Part shown: in pieces, positions 1 through 7,132 of the stretch | Layout of the letters: every line of letters begins with the position of its first letter | How positions within the stretch are numbered: the first letter of the stretch is position 1 | Assembly: GCA_036826635.1 (NCBI GenBank) | Contig: DAISVY010000002.1 | Coordinates: 124,001 to 188,000 of the forward strand | Direction: 5' to 3' | DNA length: 64,000 nucleotides | Origin: DAISVY01 sp036826635 | Lineage (GTDB): Bacteria > Zixibacteria > MSB-5A5 > GN15 > FEB-12 | Notes under the pieces: model-generated | Databases searched by the model: none | What the model was told of the DNA's origin: nothing | Seen by the model: the letters and a program-made list of their open reading frames with translations, nothing else | Translations under genes and position numbers: made by a program

Positions 1-368
1 ATCAAAGTGGTACAGGTGTCCCCCGAAAAAACATTGTACAAATTACCGAATCCCGGCCTGACGATCAGAAAAGCAACCGCCTTCCCCCGCTTTACCAGAA
101 GACGGGCCGAGTCGGCCGAGGGCCTGATAATTTCCAGGGCTGAAGAGCTATCGAGATGATCGACAAAAGCCGCGGACATTTCTGTCTGATCCTGGTCGAC
201 AACGGCGACTTTCATAGCCGCCCGTCCACCGCTACTTCCCACGCCCGAAAATATCGATCCGAAAAACAGGGCCATCAAAATGGGGAAAACAAGAAGCCAG
301 AACAGACCGAACTTATCACGAAGAAGAAGCCGCAGGTCCTTAAAGGCCAACACAATAACCGGCATCAT
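1..368 (-). CDS. ABC-2 type transporter permease, N-terminal part (cut by window edge)
   Basis: This is the membrane partner of the ATPase encoded just upstream on the same strand. Reading the minus strand from the ATG at 368 gives an open frame of about 122 codons that runs off base 1. A charged N-terminus (AFKDLRLLLRDKF) precedes a hydrophobic segment at about residues 23-40 (FWLLVFPILMALFFG). A soluble stretch with KVAVVDQDQTE and KAVAFLIVRPGFGNL follows, which is the pattern of the extracytoplasmic region after TM1 in ABC-2 permeases. The ATG overlaps the ATPase stop by one base (TGATG), so translation is probably coupled. The substrate cannot be inferred, and the C-terminal membrane segments lie outside the window. 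Confidence 0.75.
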   Translation of the reverse strand, partial: MMPVIVLAFKDLRLLLRDKFGLFWLLVFPILMALFFGSIFSGVGSSGGRAAMKVAVVDQDQTEMSAAFVDHLDSSSALEIIRPSADSARLLVKRGKAVAFLIVRPGFGNLYNVFSGDTCTTL

Positions 369-1258
369 CAGTCGCGCAGGCTCCTTCCGGTAAGGTTAAG
401 AAAAACCGTCTCCAAATCGGCCCGGTCAATCTTGAGTGATTTATACTGAATCTGTTTGCTCGCCAGATCGTTAATCACCTCGACCGGTTCGGAAGTATGC
501 ACCCGTATGTTGACTCCTTCGACATCGCCGGGGATTACGCTCGGGTCGGGCGGTGGGGCGGTCAGTTCGATTCTAACCAGGGAATCGCCGCCATAAGCTT
601 CGATCAGATTGTCAACCGTATCGGTAGCGAGTATCTTGCCGTGATCTATGATGGCCACCCGGTCGCAGAGCCGCTCCGCTTCTTCCATATAGTGGGTCGT
701 ATACAAAATGGTACAACCCGATCTTTGCAGCTCTTCGATTCTCTCGAAGATCATGTTGCGAGACTGAGGATCAACACCGACTGTCGGTTCATCGAGAAGA
801 AGCACGGCCGGTTCGTGAACTATCGCACAGGCCATGTTGAGCCGTCGTTTCATTCCCCCCGAATAAGTCCGAGCTCTATCGGTGGCCCGCTCGGTCAGAC
901 CGACAAATTCCAGCGCCCAATTGACCCGGTCGCGCAGTTTTTTCCCGGACAACCCGTACAGTCGACCGAAGAAAACGACATTCTCCAGACCGGTCATTTC
1001 TTCATAGATCGCCAGTGCCTGCGGGGCTGAGCCGATTTTACTTCTGGTCCTTGCCCGGGCAGGGTCGGGAGTACCGTCGATCAGTATCTCCCCCCTGTCG
1101 GCAGGAAGCACACCGGACAGCATATTAATTGTAGTCGATTTGCCGGCACCGTTCGGACCCAGCAGACCAAACAACTCGCCCCGGCGAATATCCAGCGAAA
1201 TATCGTCCACCGCGACTATCTCGCCAAAGCACTTATACAAATTACTTGCGGTGATCAT
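368..1258 (-). CDS. ABC transporter ATP-binding protein (ABC-2/DrrA-type exporter)
   Basis: This is the cytoplasmic ATPase that drives the ABC-2 permease downstream. It has 296 residues, normal for the DrrA/CcmA-like class. Walker A GPNGAGKST is at about 34-42, the Q-loop is near 80, the signature YSGGMKRR is at 132-139, Walker B LLLDEPTVGVDP is at 153-164, and the switch histidine is in YTTHYMEEAERL. The last 90 residues form the C-terminal domain common in exporters of drugs, lipids or polysaccharides. The start is the ATG at 1258 and no strong Shine-Dalgarno is visible. The substrate is unknown. Confidence 0.92.
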   Translation of the reverse strand: MITASNLYKCFGEIVAVDDISLDIRRGELFGLLGPNGAGKSTTINMLSGVLPADRGEILIDGTPDPARARTRSKIGSAPQALAIYEEMTGLENVVFFGRLYGLSGKKLRDRVNWALEFVGLTERATDRARTYSGGMKRRLNMACAIVHEPAVLLLDEPTVGVDPQSRNMIFERIEELQRSGCTILYTTHYMEEAERLCDRVAIIDHGKILATDTVDNLIEAYGGDSLVRIELTAPPPDPSVIPGDVEGVNIRVHTSEPVEVINDLASKQIQYKSLKIDRADLETVFLNLTGRSLRD

Positions 1259-1606
1259 AGACCAAACCGTACCCGGCGGGGAATCCTTCCGGCCAGTGTC
1301 CGGAGACAGACGTTCGTATCTCCAAATAGCGTGAAAATGCAGGCCCCGGGCCCCACGGTCAAGCTTTGTTTGACCCGCCGAGGCGATTTAACAGACTCTG
1401 AACATTTTGAAAAAGCCTTGATCGAGCGGCGACAGTGTCCAAGATGATGCTTGACGAAACGGACGACAATATCATTATTCCGGGATACGGCTTGGCGTAT
1501 GGAAGTGGATTTCAGGCTACCGGCGGGACTTTTCCCGAAATACCGGCAAGCGTCGATTTCTCCCCCCTGCGTGCAGGAAGTAAGAATATAAGGAGCAAGA
1601 GCATAA
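1259..1606. other. Intergenic region between divergent ABC and aminotransferase genes
   Basis: This is 348 bases without a gene I can support. It must contain the promoters of the leftward ABC genes and of the rightward aminotransferase. A purine-rich Shine-Dalgarno (AAGGAG) sits at its right end, 10-11 bases before the aminotransferase ATG. An open minus-strand frame crosses the region, but it begins at a TTG inside the aminotransferase gene, is unusually cysteine-rich and has no ribosome binding site. No clear terminator or repeat was seen. Confidence 0.5.
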
Positions 1607-3043
1607 ATGATCAGCAAGCAAAATCTCAACAGCAGGCTGCTTCGGGCCGAATATGCGGTGCGCGGACCTATTGTCCAGCGTGCTCAGGAACTTGAAGCCG
1701 CAGGTCGGAAAATCACGTACTGTAACATCGGCAACCCCCAGGCTCTCAAGCAAAAACCGCTTACCTGTCTGCGTCAGACCTTATGCCTCGTCGAGTATCC
1801 GGTGCTACTCGACACTCCGGCCGCCATCGAGAATTTCCCCGGGGATATCGTCAAACGGGTAAAAGACATTCTTGCCCGTCATCCCCACGGTACGGGCGCG
1901 TATACTCAAAGTGCCGGGATACCGTTTGTCCGGAAGGCCGTCGCCGATTTCATCGCCAAACGGGACGGCATCAAGGTGGACCCGACGCGGGTGATCATGA
2001 CCGACGGAGCCAGCAAGGGTGTGCAAGCTGTTCTAACCGCTCTGATCAAAAATGAGAACGACGGCTTCATGATCCCCATACCGCAGTACCCGTTGTACAG
2101 CGCCAGTCTCACCTTGCTCGGCGGAAAAGCCATCGGTTATTATCTGGACGAAAGCAACCACTGGCAACTGGACGAGACCGTTCTTACCGAGAGCCTGACC
2201 TCCGCCCGCAAGGATAAGATCAACGCCGTCGGCCTCGTGGTCATAAATCCCGGTAACCCAACCGGTGCGGTTCTGTCCCGCGAGAATATCAAGATGATCA
2301 TCCGGTTTGCCAAACGCCACGGTCTTTCACTGATCGCCGACGAAGTATATCAGGAAAACGTATACGCAACCGGCTGTGAATTTCATTCCTTCGCCAAAAT
2401 CATGAACGAAATGGCGGAAACCGAGGTCCCGTTGTTCAGTCTGCATTCGACTTCCAAGGGTTTTCTTGGGGAATGCGGACACCGGGGGGGATATCTGGAA
2501 ATTCGCAATGTCCCGGATGATGTTCACGCCGAGTTCATCAAGCTGCAATCCATAAGTCTGTGCGCCAATGTTCCCGGTCAGCTTACCACCTACCTGATGG
2601 TGTCGCCTCCTCAGCCCGGCGATGAAAGCTATGATACTTACGTTCGGGAGAGAGACGGGATTCTAAACGATCTCAAAAACAAAGCCGAAATCTTGGGCGA
2701 AGGGATCAGCAAAATCCCCGGCATGTCGGTGGACATTCCCCAGGGTGCCATGTATGCCTTCGTTCGCTTTGAGATTCCCGAGCCGGACGGGGTTGATTTG
2801 AAGGTCATGACTCCCGAAGAGAAGTCGGCTTGGATGAAAAAGCGAGATGCCGAGTATTGCCTGGCTCTTCTTGAGCAGACGGGGATTTGCGTCGTACCGG
2901 GCTCCGGTTTTGGGCAATTGCCGGGCACTCTTCATTTCAGAACGACTTTCCTGCCGCCTCGCGATGAGATCAAAGACCTTGTTGTGAAGCTTAAGGAATT
3001 TCACGAAGCCTACGTCGCGGGAAAGGTCACTACCCCTAAGTGA
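1607..3043 (+). CDS. Alanine aminotransferase, eukaryote-like class I/II PLP enzyme
   Basis: It probably interconverts alanine and 2-oxoglutarate with pyruvate and glutamate in the cytoplasm, using pyridoxal phosphate. The 478-residue protein has the long form typical of eukaryotic-type alanine aminotransferases. Signs are the N-terminal YAVRGPIVQRAQEL block, ITYCNIGNPQALKQ, the substrate-domain motif NPGNPTGAVLS, the cofactor-pocket segment IADEVYQENVY, and the PLP lysine in HSTSKGFLGECGHRGG. The C-terminal domain ends with PGSGFGQLPGTLHFRTT. The start is the ATG at 1607, preceded by AAGGAG. It stands alone as a plus-strand transcription unit. Exact substrate preference (alanine rather than a related amino acid) is inferred from motif similarity. 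Confidence 0.9.
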   Translation: MISKQNLNSRLLRAEYAVRGPIVQRAQELEAAGRKITYCNIGNPQALKQKPLTCLRQTLCLVEYPVLLDTPAAIENFPGDIVKRVKDILARHPHGTGAYTQSAGIPFVRKAVADFIAKRDGIKVDPTRVIMTDGASKGVQAVLTALIKNENDGFMIPIPQYPLYSASLTLLGGKAIGYYLDESNHWQLDETVLTESLTSARKDKINAVGLVVINPGNPTGAVLSRENIKMIIRFAKRHGLSLIADEVYQENVYATGCEFHSFAKIMNEMAETEVPLFSLHSTSKGFLGECGHRGGYLEIRNVPDDVHAEFIKLQSISLCANVPGQLTTYLMVSPPQPGDESYDTYVRERDGILNDLKNKAEILGEGISKIPGMSVDIPQGAMYAFVRFEIPEPDGVDLKVMTPEEKSAWMKKRDAEYCLALLEQTGICVVPGSGFGQLPGTLHFRTTFLPPRDEIKDLVVKLKEFHEAYVAGKVTTPK

Positions 3044-3072
3044 TTTCAGACTAAGCGACGGTATCAGTTTGT

Positions 3073-3102
3073 CGGCCGGGGCCGAAGCTTCTCCCCCGGC
3101 CG
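3073..3102 (+). terminator. GC-rich hairpin after the aminotransferase gene
   Basis: The arms CGGCCGGGG (3073-3081) and CCCCGGCCG (3094-3102) are perfectly complementary around a 12-base loop, 30 bases after the aminotransferase stop codon. The following bases are pyrimidine-rich (GCCCCCTCTC) but contain no uridine run. It is a candidate transcription stop or mRNA-stabilising hairpin and not a textbook intrinsic terminator. Confidence 0.4.
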
Positions 3103-3203
3103 CCCCCTCTCAAAAAGTGCGCCACAGATTACCCTAACTATCCATACAACAAACCGTTAAGGCAACGCCACAATGCTATTGCCGGCCCATTCAGAGAAAA
3201 TCC

Positions 3204-3233
3204 TTGACATTTTCCTCATTACTACTTTACTAT
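3204..3233 (+). promoter_or_regulatory. Sigma70-type promoter for the gene at 3262
   Basis: A perfect -35 box TTGACA (3204-3209), an 18-base spacer and a -10 box TACTAT (3228-3233) precede the Shine-Dalgarno TTGGAGG by about 17 bases. This predicts a leader of roughly 20-25 bases for the small conserved gene downstream. Confidence 0.55.
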
Positions 3234-3261
3234 ATAAGTAACTTACTAATTGGAGGCGGCC

Positions 3262-3741
3262 ATGGAAATCCCAACTACCTTGAAGCATAAACCGGTATTC
3301 AGCGTACCGAATTACCAGAACGTGGACGGACGGTATGCAAACCACACTGACGCGAAGGGTTTGTCGCTTGGTCTGGCTCAATGGAACGAACGCGGCAATG
3401 TTGACGTATCGGCCAAAATATGGCGTCACTCGGGTAAAAGATGGTCGCGCCAGTCCGAAGAGCTCCCTTTGCACCGTGTTCTTGATCTTGCAATCCTGGT
3501 CTGTCGTTCGTTGGAATATCTTCGCGAGGCATATCGTATGGCGAAACTATACAACCCCGAGAATCCGCGAATCGATCGCATACCTCTCCAGGGCGATGCC
3601 ATGACGATAGAAGTGTGCCGGGCCAACCCGTATCTTGACGATGACATCCAGCTCTTTGCCCGGTCACAGGCCAAAGACGACGAGTTGATCAGTGAGCGAC
3701 TGAGAGCGCTTTCGAGAATTCTCAAGAGTATGGGCTATTGA
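3262..3741 (+). CDS. Conserved protein of unknown function (DUF6530-like)
   Basis: The 159-residue soluble protein has the segments DGRYANHTDAKGLSLGLAQW, ISAKIWRH-like DVSAKIWRHSGKRWSRQ and a C-terminal helix ending LRALSRILKSMGY. I associate these segments with the uncharacterised DUF6530 family, but this is from memory and unverified. No catalytic motif, signal peptide or membrane segment is visible. The ATG at 3262 is chosen over the in-frame TTG at 3250 because GGAGG lies 5-6 bases upstream of it. A good sigma70-type promoter precedes it. It lies directly outside the left repeat of the AT-rich cassette, and its codon use looks like the chromosome. Confidence 0.8.
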   Translation: MEIPTTLKHKPVFSVPNYQNVDGRYANHTDAKGLSLGLAQWNERGNVDVSAKIWRHSGKRWSRQSEELPLHRVLDLAILVCRSLEYLREAYRMAKLYNPENPRIDRIPLQGDAMTIEVCRANPYLDDDIQLFARSQAKDDELISERLRALSRILKSMGY

Positions 3742-3861
3742 GGAGAACCGGATAGTCCCGACCGGAACTGACTCGGGATATTATATCTCTGTGACTTAAC
3801 ACAGCTCGACGGGTCTACTATATTATGGTGAGGCTATTCTGCTCAACCGCTTACAACATCA

Positions 3862-3878
3862 CGTGACAGAATCGTGAC
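3862..3878 (+). repeat. Left copy of 17-bp direct repeat flanking the cassette
   Basis: CGTGACAGAATCGTGAC matches the right copy CGTGACAAAATCGTGAC at 16 of 17 positions in the same orientation. It begins 10 bases beyond the stop codon of the last cassette gene. Each copy is internally built from two GTGAC words. It could be an attachment-site duplication or a target-site footprint. Confidence 0.55.
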
Positions 3879-3888
3879 GATTTTCTGG

Positions 3889-4665
3889 TTATGGTTTATT
3901 CTTACATGATTGATTTAGATTGCTTTTGCCAAGATTACACTTTTCACATAATGTCTGAAGGTTTTCAATCGTTGTTTCCCCACCAAAATCAATTAAGCTC
4001 AACCCTACAGGGTTGGTTGTACGTTCAATTATTGGTGTATTGGATAATATCAGGACGATACCCGATGAAGCACGCCCTGGGTACTCCTGATTGATAAAGT
4101 CTCTTGTGATTGATCCGTGTTCCAATAAATGCAAGAAAGTCCTCTTGAAGATTTCGATTTTGATCATCTGGGGCCTGTTGTTTGACGTTAAACGTTCAAC
4201 ACCGCCCCAATCTACTTTGACAATCTGATTTGATTTACCATTATCCCGGCGAAGCATTGTGCCCTCTAACGGCATTATGTGCTCTTCCCAAAACTTCTCG
4301 AACGCTCCCTGTCCATCCAATTTCTCAACAACATTATTAGATTTGTAATCAGTTGAAACATGCAGAATATCGATATCCAACTTAGAAGCTACCTCCATCG
4401 CATTAGCTATGACCTCGCCGTCAGTGGCGATAATAGCCTTGTCACATCCAAAGTAGTCCTTTACCCCATGCAACTCCATCACCATCTGGCGATTGATTTT
4501 CCTTGATGTGTTACCAAACATCTTAGCTTGAATGGCTGTCTTCTTCTCATTTTTGATTGCAACGATATCCAGACCGTAATCATTGGTATAAGAAGTTATT
4601 TCAACTTCATAGCCCAAGTCGGCAAAATAACTGCCAACCAACTGTTCATATTCGTCGGGTCTCAT
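3889..4665 (-). CDS. Mrr-like restriction endonuclease with C-terminal HNH-like remnant
   Basis: This is a predicted DNA-cleaving protein of 258 residues. Residues 1-110 have the Mrr/PD-(D/E)xK pattern: an N-terminal DEYEQLVGSYFADLGYEVE helix-strand, D33 in YGLDIVAIK, and Q46/K48 in TAIQAKMF. A middle part (about 170-205) looks like a winged helix. The tail carries ENLQTLCEKCNLGKSN (about 234-249), which is the second half of an HNH finger. The first CxxC and the catalytic histidine of an intact HNH are missing, so that domain is degenerate or structural. The ATG overlaps the stop of the GIY-YIG gene by four bases (ATGA). There is no methyltransferase nearby. It is AT-rich like its three partners and is the last gene of the cassette. 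Confidence 0.8.
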   Translation of the reverse strand: MRPDEYEQLVGSYFADLGYEVEITSYTNDYGLDIVAIKNEKKTAIQAKMFGNTSRKINRQMVMELHGVKDYFGCDKAIIATDGEVIANAMEVASKLDIDILHVSTDYKSNNVVEKLDGQGAFEKFWEEHIMPLEGTMLRRDNGKSNQIVKVDWGGVERLTSNNRPQMIKIEIFKRTFLHLLEHGSITRDFINQEYPGRASSGIVLILSNTPIIERTTNPVGLSLIDFGGETTIENLQTLCEKCNLGKSNLNQSCKNKP

Positions 4666-5156
4666 CGTACCAAGTTTGCAAAGGGTTTCTTGCCATATTG
4701 CTTCACATAACTATCAATCAATAGCTTCTCAACTTCTCTTGGATCATCATCTGGAGTAGGCTTCCAGCAGAAAAGCAAGTCTCTGTGGTTTTTCAGTTGC
4801 CAAATCAAACGTCCGCCCCAATGCCCAATGTTCTTACCCTGACCGAATAGTAAGTACTGTCCCAACCTCGAACGCAAAGTGGCCTTACTGGTAGGTCCTC
4901 CGGCTTTTCCAATATAGACAACAAGAGAATTTGGAACATGGTTTTCCTGCAATTCATCTATGGTGACGTTAGGGTCTCTCCCTTTGAAGAATCCACCGAC
5001 TCCGGGATTAACAAAGTTTGGTTTTCTATTTTGATCGAGAACCAAGTAAACTCCTTTTATCTTTGGAATACAGGTTTTGTCATTCCAAAGCTCACTGATA
5101 GATTTGAATCCAATGAACCCATTATTTTTCAAACTATCAATATCATCAAAGTCCAT
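4662..5156 (-). CDS. GIY-YIG family nuclease domain protein
   Basis: This is a predicted nuclease of 164 residues. The fold's landmarks appear in order: GVYLVL (35-40) as the GIY strand, VVYIGKA (79-85) as the YIG strand, the arginines of LRSRL (94-98), the acidic helix EVEKLLIDSY with E141/E143 as likely metal ligands, and a terminal PFANL with N161. The family includes homing, repair and restriction nucleases, and which role applies here is unknown. The ATG at 5156 is preferred to the upstream start at 5183 because GGAAG sits 6-7 bases before it and it falls 4 bases after the AbiEii stop. It is tightly packed between AbiEii and the Mrr-like gene. Confidence 0.78.
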   Translation of the reverse strand: MDFDDIDSLKNNGFIGFKSISELWNDKTCIPKIKGVYLVLDQNRKPNFVNPGVGGFFKGRDPNVTIDELQENHVPNSLVVYIGKAGGPTSKATLRSRLGQYLLFGQGKNIGHWGGRLIWQLKNHRDLLFCWKPTPDDDPREVEKLLIDSYVKQYGKKPFANLVR

Positions 5157-5160
5157 TAAT

Positions 5161-6078
5161 TTACTTCCAATATTTATTGTCAATCCATTTACTCTTAAAA
5201 GATTGCCCAGCGGTTATGGCTTTAAGCGGCTTAAGTAAAAAATCTCTGAGTGCGTCTATCAGCTGTGGGAAATCATAACCAATACTATCAAGGCTATTCC
5301 TTTTTATAAAGGCTTTCCACTGTTTATTCTTATCTGCGTTATTGGCAAATTCATCACCTAAGGCAAGCGGCATATCCTTCGGAATCTGTGTCCCTCTTCG
5401 CTCAAATGTCGCCTTGATCGCTTTAACAAGTGTGTTGCCGTCAAATGAAAATGTTTTTGATAGAACGAAGATGTCATGGAAATCCTTCATTCGGCTGTTT
5501 AGTTCACCCAGCTTAATCATAGCCTCAAGCTTCTCAGCAATCAGCGTCTCTTTATTGTAAGCCTTGATTCGGGGTGCCGGATAATCAAGCAAGACGGGAT
5601 AGCTAATTGTTTTTGCCCTTGGAGTTACTTTATCATCAAAACCTACATCAATCTGCATATTGATTCTTGCGGTATCTAAATAAACAATGAAAAAAATCCG
5701 TGCCCCTTCATAGTCAGCGTCTTCTTTTATTACTTCACCGGAAAAACTCTCAATATCGAAATTTAATCCGTCCGGTTCAACAGGAGCACGACAGACATCT
5801 TTCAGTAAGCCTATAATGTTTGAAATGTCGTTACTGGTAATACCCAGAAAATCTATATCCTTTGTTGGGCGAGTCATTGAGACATCCCAGACTCTCAACA
5901 TCATTGCGCCTTTTAATATGAATTTATCATTATGCTTTGATTGGGATAGGCGATATAGAAAGCGTTCCATTGCATAATACTGGAGCAATTCATTAAACGG
6001 GCGGTTTTCAGCTCTTGCCTTATTGAGAAGTCTTTGCCGAACTGATGCAGCAACATTCTTTGGTTTATTATCTGTCAA
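5161..6078 (-). CDS. abiEii: AbiEii/AbiGii-type nucleotidyltransferase toxin
   Basis: This is the toxin half of a type IV-like abortive-infection pair. AbiEii proteins are DNA-polymerase-beta-like nucleotidyltransferases that modify RNA (tRNA acceptor ends in studied homologues). The 305-residue protein shows the nucleotide-binding KGAMML (56-61) followed by TKDIDFL with D74/D76, and the conserved second block IAEKLEAMIKLGELNSRMKD with FHDI. Length and order match the family. Its ATG overlaps the antitoxin stop by four bases (ATGA), so the pair is coupled. Two nuclease genes follow in the same unit, which is not the usual two-gene layout. Confidence 0.9.
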   Translation of the reverse strand: MTDNKPKNVAASVRQRLLNKARAENRPFNELLQYYAMERFLYRLSQSKHNDKFILKGAMMLRVWDVSMTRPTKDIDFLGITSNDISNIIGLLKDVCRAPVEPDGLNFDIESFSGEVIKEDADYEGARIFFIVYLDTARINMQIDVGFDDKVTPRAKTISYPVLLDYPAPRIKAYNKETLIAEKLEAMIKLGELNSRMKDFHDIFVLSKTFSFDGNTLVKAIKATFERRGTQIPKDMPLALGDEFANNADKNKQWKAFIKRNSLDSIGYDFPQLIDALRDFLLKPLKAITAGQSFKSKWIDNKYWK

Positions 6079-6671
6079 ATCATAGCTTCCAAATATGGTT
6101 TAATGATTTTTTCTATCCGACAGATACGTGCATATTTCAATAGAGTGTCTGTTTTGAATTTTCTCCTAGATTTATAAAGTTTCAAAGACTCCAGCACGAT
6201 CTCCATACCAAGTTTATTTCGGAATTTGAAACAATCGGCAATTGTCTTTTCAGGATTGTAAACTTTCACCGTTATGCCATCTATTTTGTGTTCCTCTATT
6301 CCTGCTTTGAAGGCATCTTTTGAAAACCGATGCGAAGAAATCGGGGGATATTCCAAAGCCGGTAGTCGAGTTTTTCTTTCAACAGCTATAGATACCTCAT
6401 GGGGGATTTGGGTTGTAATATTATGAAACGCCAAAGCCGAAACCAGACATATTACGGAATTGGGATATCTGAGACTGACGGTTGCAAGATCAGGATTACT
6501 CAGTGGAGGCAATTCTACAAGGCGATAAACACCTCTTGAAACCTGCTCAATAATCCCTTTATCTCTCAGGTTGTAAAGTCTATATCGGGATATCCCGGCA
6601 TTCATGGCCTCTTTCATTCGAAGCTGACCACCGTGCTTTTTAAAAATTTCAATTGGATCTTTAGGAATCAT
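6075..6671 (-). CDS. abiEi: AbiEi-type antitoxin / transcriptional repressor
   Basis: This is the antitoxin partner of AbiEii. Family members have an N-terminal winged helix that represses the operon and a C-terminal antitoxin domain. Seen here: a helix-turn-helix region at about 8-45 (GGQLRMKEAMNAGISRYRLY then LRDKGIIEQVSRGVYRL), then SVICLVSALAFHNITTQIP, and VKVYNPEKTIADCFKFRNKLG, characteristic of AbiEi_4-type proteins. The start is taken at the ATG at 6671 (198 residues). An upstream GTG at 6704 would add eleven unlikely residues. It is the first gene of the cassette, and an inverted repeat that could be its operator lies just upstream. Confidence 0.87.
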   Translation of the reverse strand: MIPKDPIEIFKKHGGQLRMKEAMNAGISRYRLYNLRDKGIIEQVSRGVYRLVELPPLSNPDLATVSLRYPNSVICLVSALAFHNITTQIPHEVSIAVERKTRLPALEYPPISSHRFSKDAFKAGIEEHKIDGITVKVYNPEKTIADCFKFRNKLGMEIVLESLKLYKSRRKFKTDTLLKYARICRIEKIIKPYLEAMI

Positions 6672-6685
6672 TACGATTTTCCATA

Positions 6686-6751
6686 TCGGACAAATAGTCA
6701 CCACTTATTAACATCTGGCAACAAAATGTCCGACCCATAATCTAAAGTCAA
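6686..6751 (-). promoter_or_regulatory. Promoter/operator region of the AbiE cassette
   Basis: An inverted repeat TCGGACA (6686-6692) and TGTCCGA (6727-6733), with AT-rich flanks and a 34-base spacer, lies in front of the antitoxin start. On the minus strand a -35-like TTGACT (6751-6746) stands 17 bases from a weak -10 CATTTT, which overlaps the right half-site. AbiEi repressors are known to bind inverted repeats in their own promoters, so this is a plausible autoregulatory site. Binding here is inferred. Confidence 0.4.
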
Positions 6752-6807
6752 TACAAAATTCGGAATCTTTTTTGAATCAAAATTCATAAAAAGACCAATG
6801 TTGACCC

Positions 6808-6824
6808 CGTGACAAAATCGTGAC
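6808..6824 (+). repeat. Right copy of 17-bp direct repeat flanking the cassette
   Basis: CGTGACAAAATCGTGAC is the same-orientation partner of the copy at 3862-3878, with one mismatch. It lies about 136 bases upstream of the antitoxin start and 117 bases from the 3' end of tRNA-Ser, so it is not a duplication of the tRNA itself. Confidence 0.55.
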
Positions 6825-6941
6825 ATCCGAGGTTTTAAGTTATTCTAAGTTATTGAGGGGTATAGCCTGAATTTTCAAAAAGGATGGGAGTAAATTCACC
6901 AAACCTGAAATTTCCACAACTTAATATATAACTATGGAAAG

Positions 6942-7027
6942 CGGAGAGGTAGGGATTCGAACCCTAGATACCCAAAGGGTATAACGGTTTTCGAGACCGC
7001 CGCTTTCGACCACTCAGCCACCTCTCC
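6942..7027 (-). tRNA. tRNA-Ser(CGA)
   Basis: The minus strand folds into a class II tRNA. The acceptor GGAGAGG pairs with CCTCTCC, followed by discriminator G. The anticodon stem GCGGT/ACCGT carries loop CTCGAAA with anticodon CGA. A long variable arm with ACCC/GGGT and the T-arm sequence GGTTCGAATCC follow. No CCA end is encoded. It reads serine UCG codons. The AT-rich cassette begins about 120 bases past its 3' end. Confidence 0.95.
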
Positions 7028-7070
7028 GGCACAAGATCGAGCCCTCCCGATCAGGATAGCCCGAAGCGAA

Positions 7071-7098
7071 AATCTAACAAATATCGCCTTGATGTAAA
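7071..7098 (-). promoter_or_regulatory. Candidate promoter of tRNA-Ser
   Basis: On the minus strand TTTACA (7098-7093), a 16-base spacer and TAGATT (7076-7071) lie about 45 bases before the tRNA 5' end. The match is moderate. Confidence 0.3.
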
Positions 7099-7132
7099 GG
7101 AATTTCGTCAACCGACAGAACTGTATAACAAT

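Larger units (their letters stand above)
3862..6824. other. AT-rich defence-type cassette bounded by direct repeats
   Basis: Four minus-strand genes (AbiEi, AbiEii, GIY-YIG, Mrr-HNH) and their upstream regulatory DNA lie exactly between two copies of a 17-base repeat at 3862-3878 and 6808-6824. The base composition is visibly poorer in GC than all flanking genes, which suggests horizontal acquisition. tRNA-Ser lies about 120 bases beyond the right repeat. No integrase, transposase or resolvase is present, so the element would depend on functions elsewhere or is a relic. The unit is read as one insertion, and that reading is an inference. Confidence 0.55.

Noticed and set aside
1255..1629. Minus-strand frame of 124 codons that ends four bases into the ABC ATPase start and looks like a lipoprotein signal (YALAPYILTSC)
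   Set aside because: It begins at a TTG inside the aminotransferase gene, has no Shine-Dalgarno, is cysteine-rich unlike the neighbours, and its first part coincides with the aminotransferase leader. The overlap with the ATPase is probably chance.
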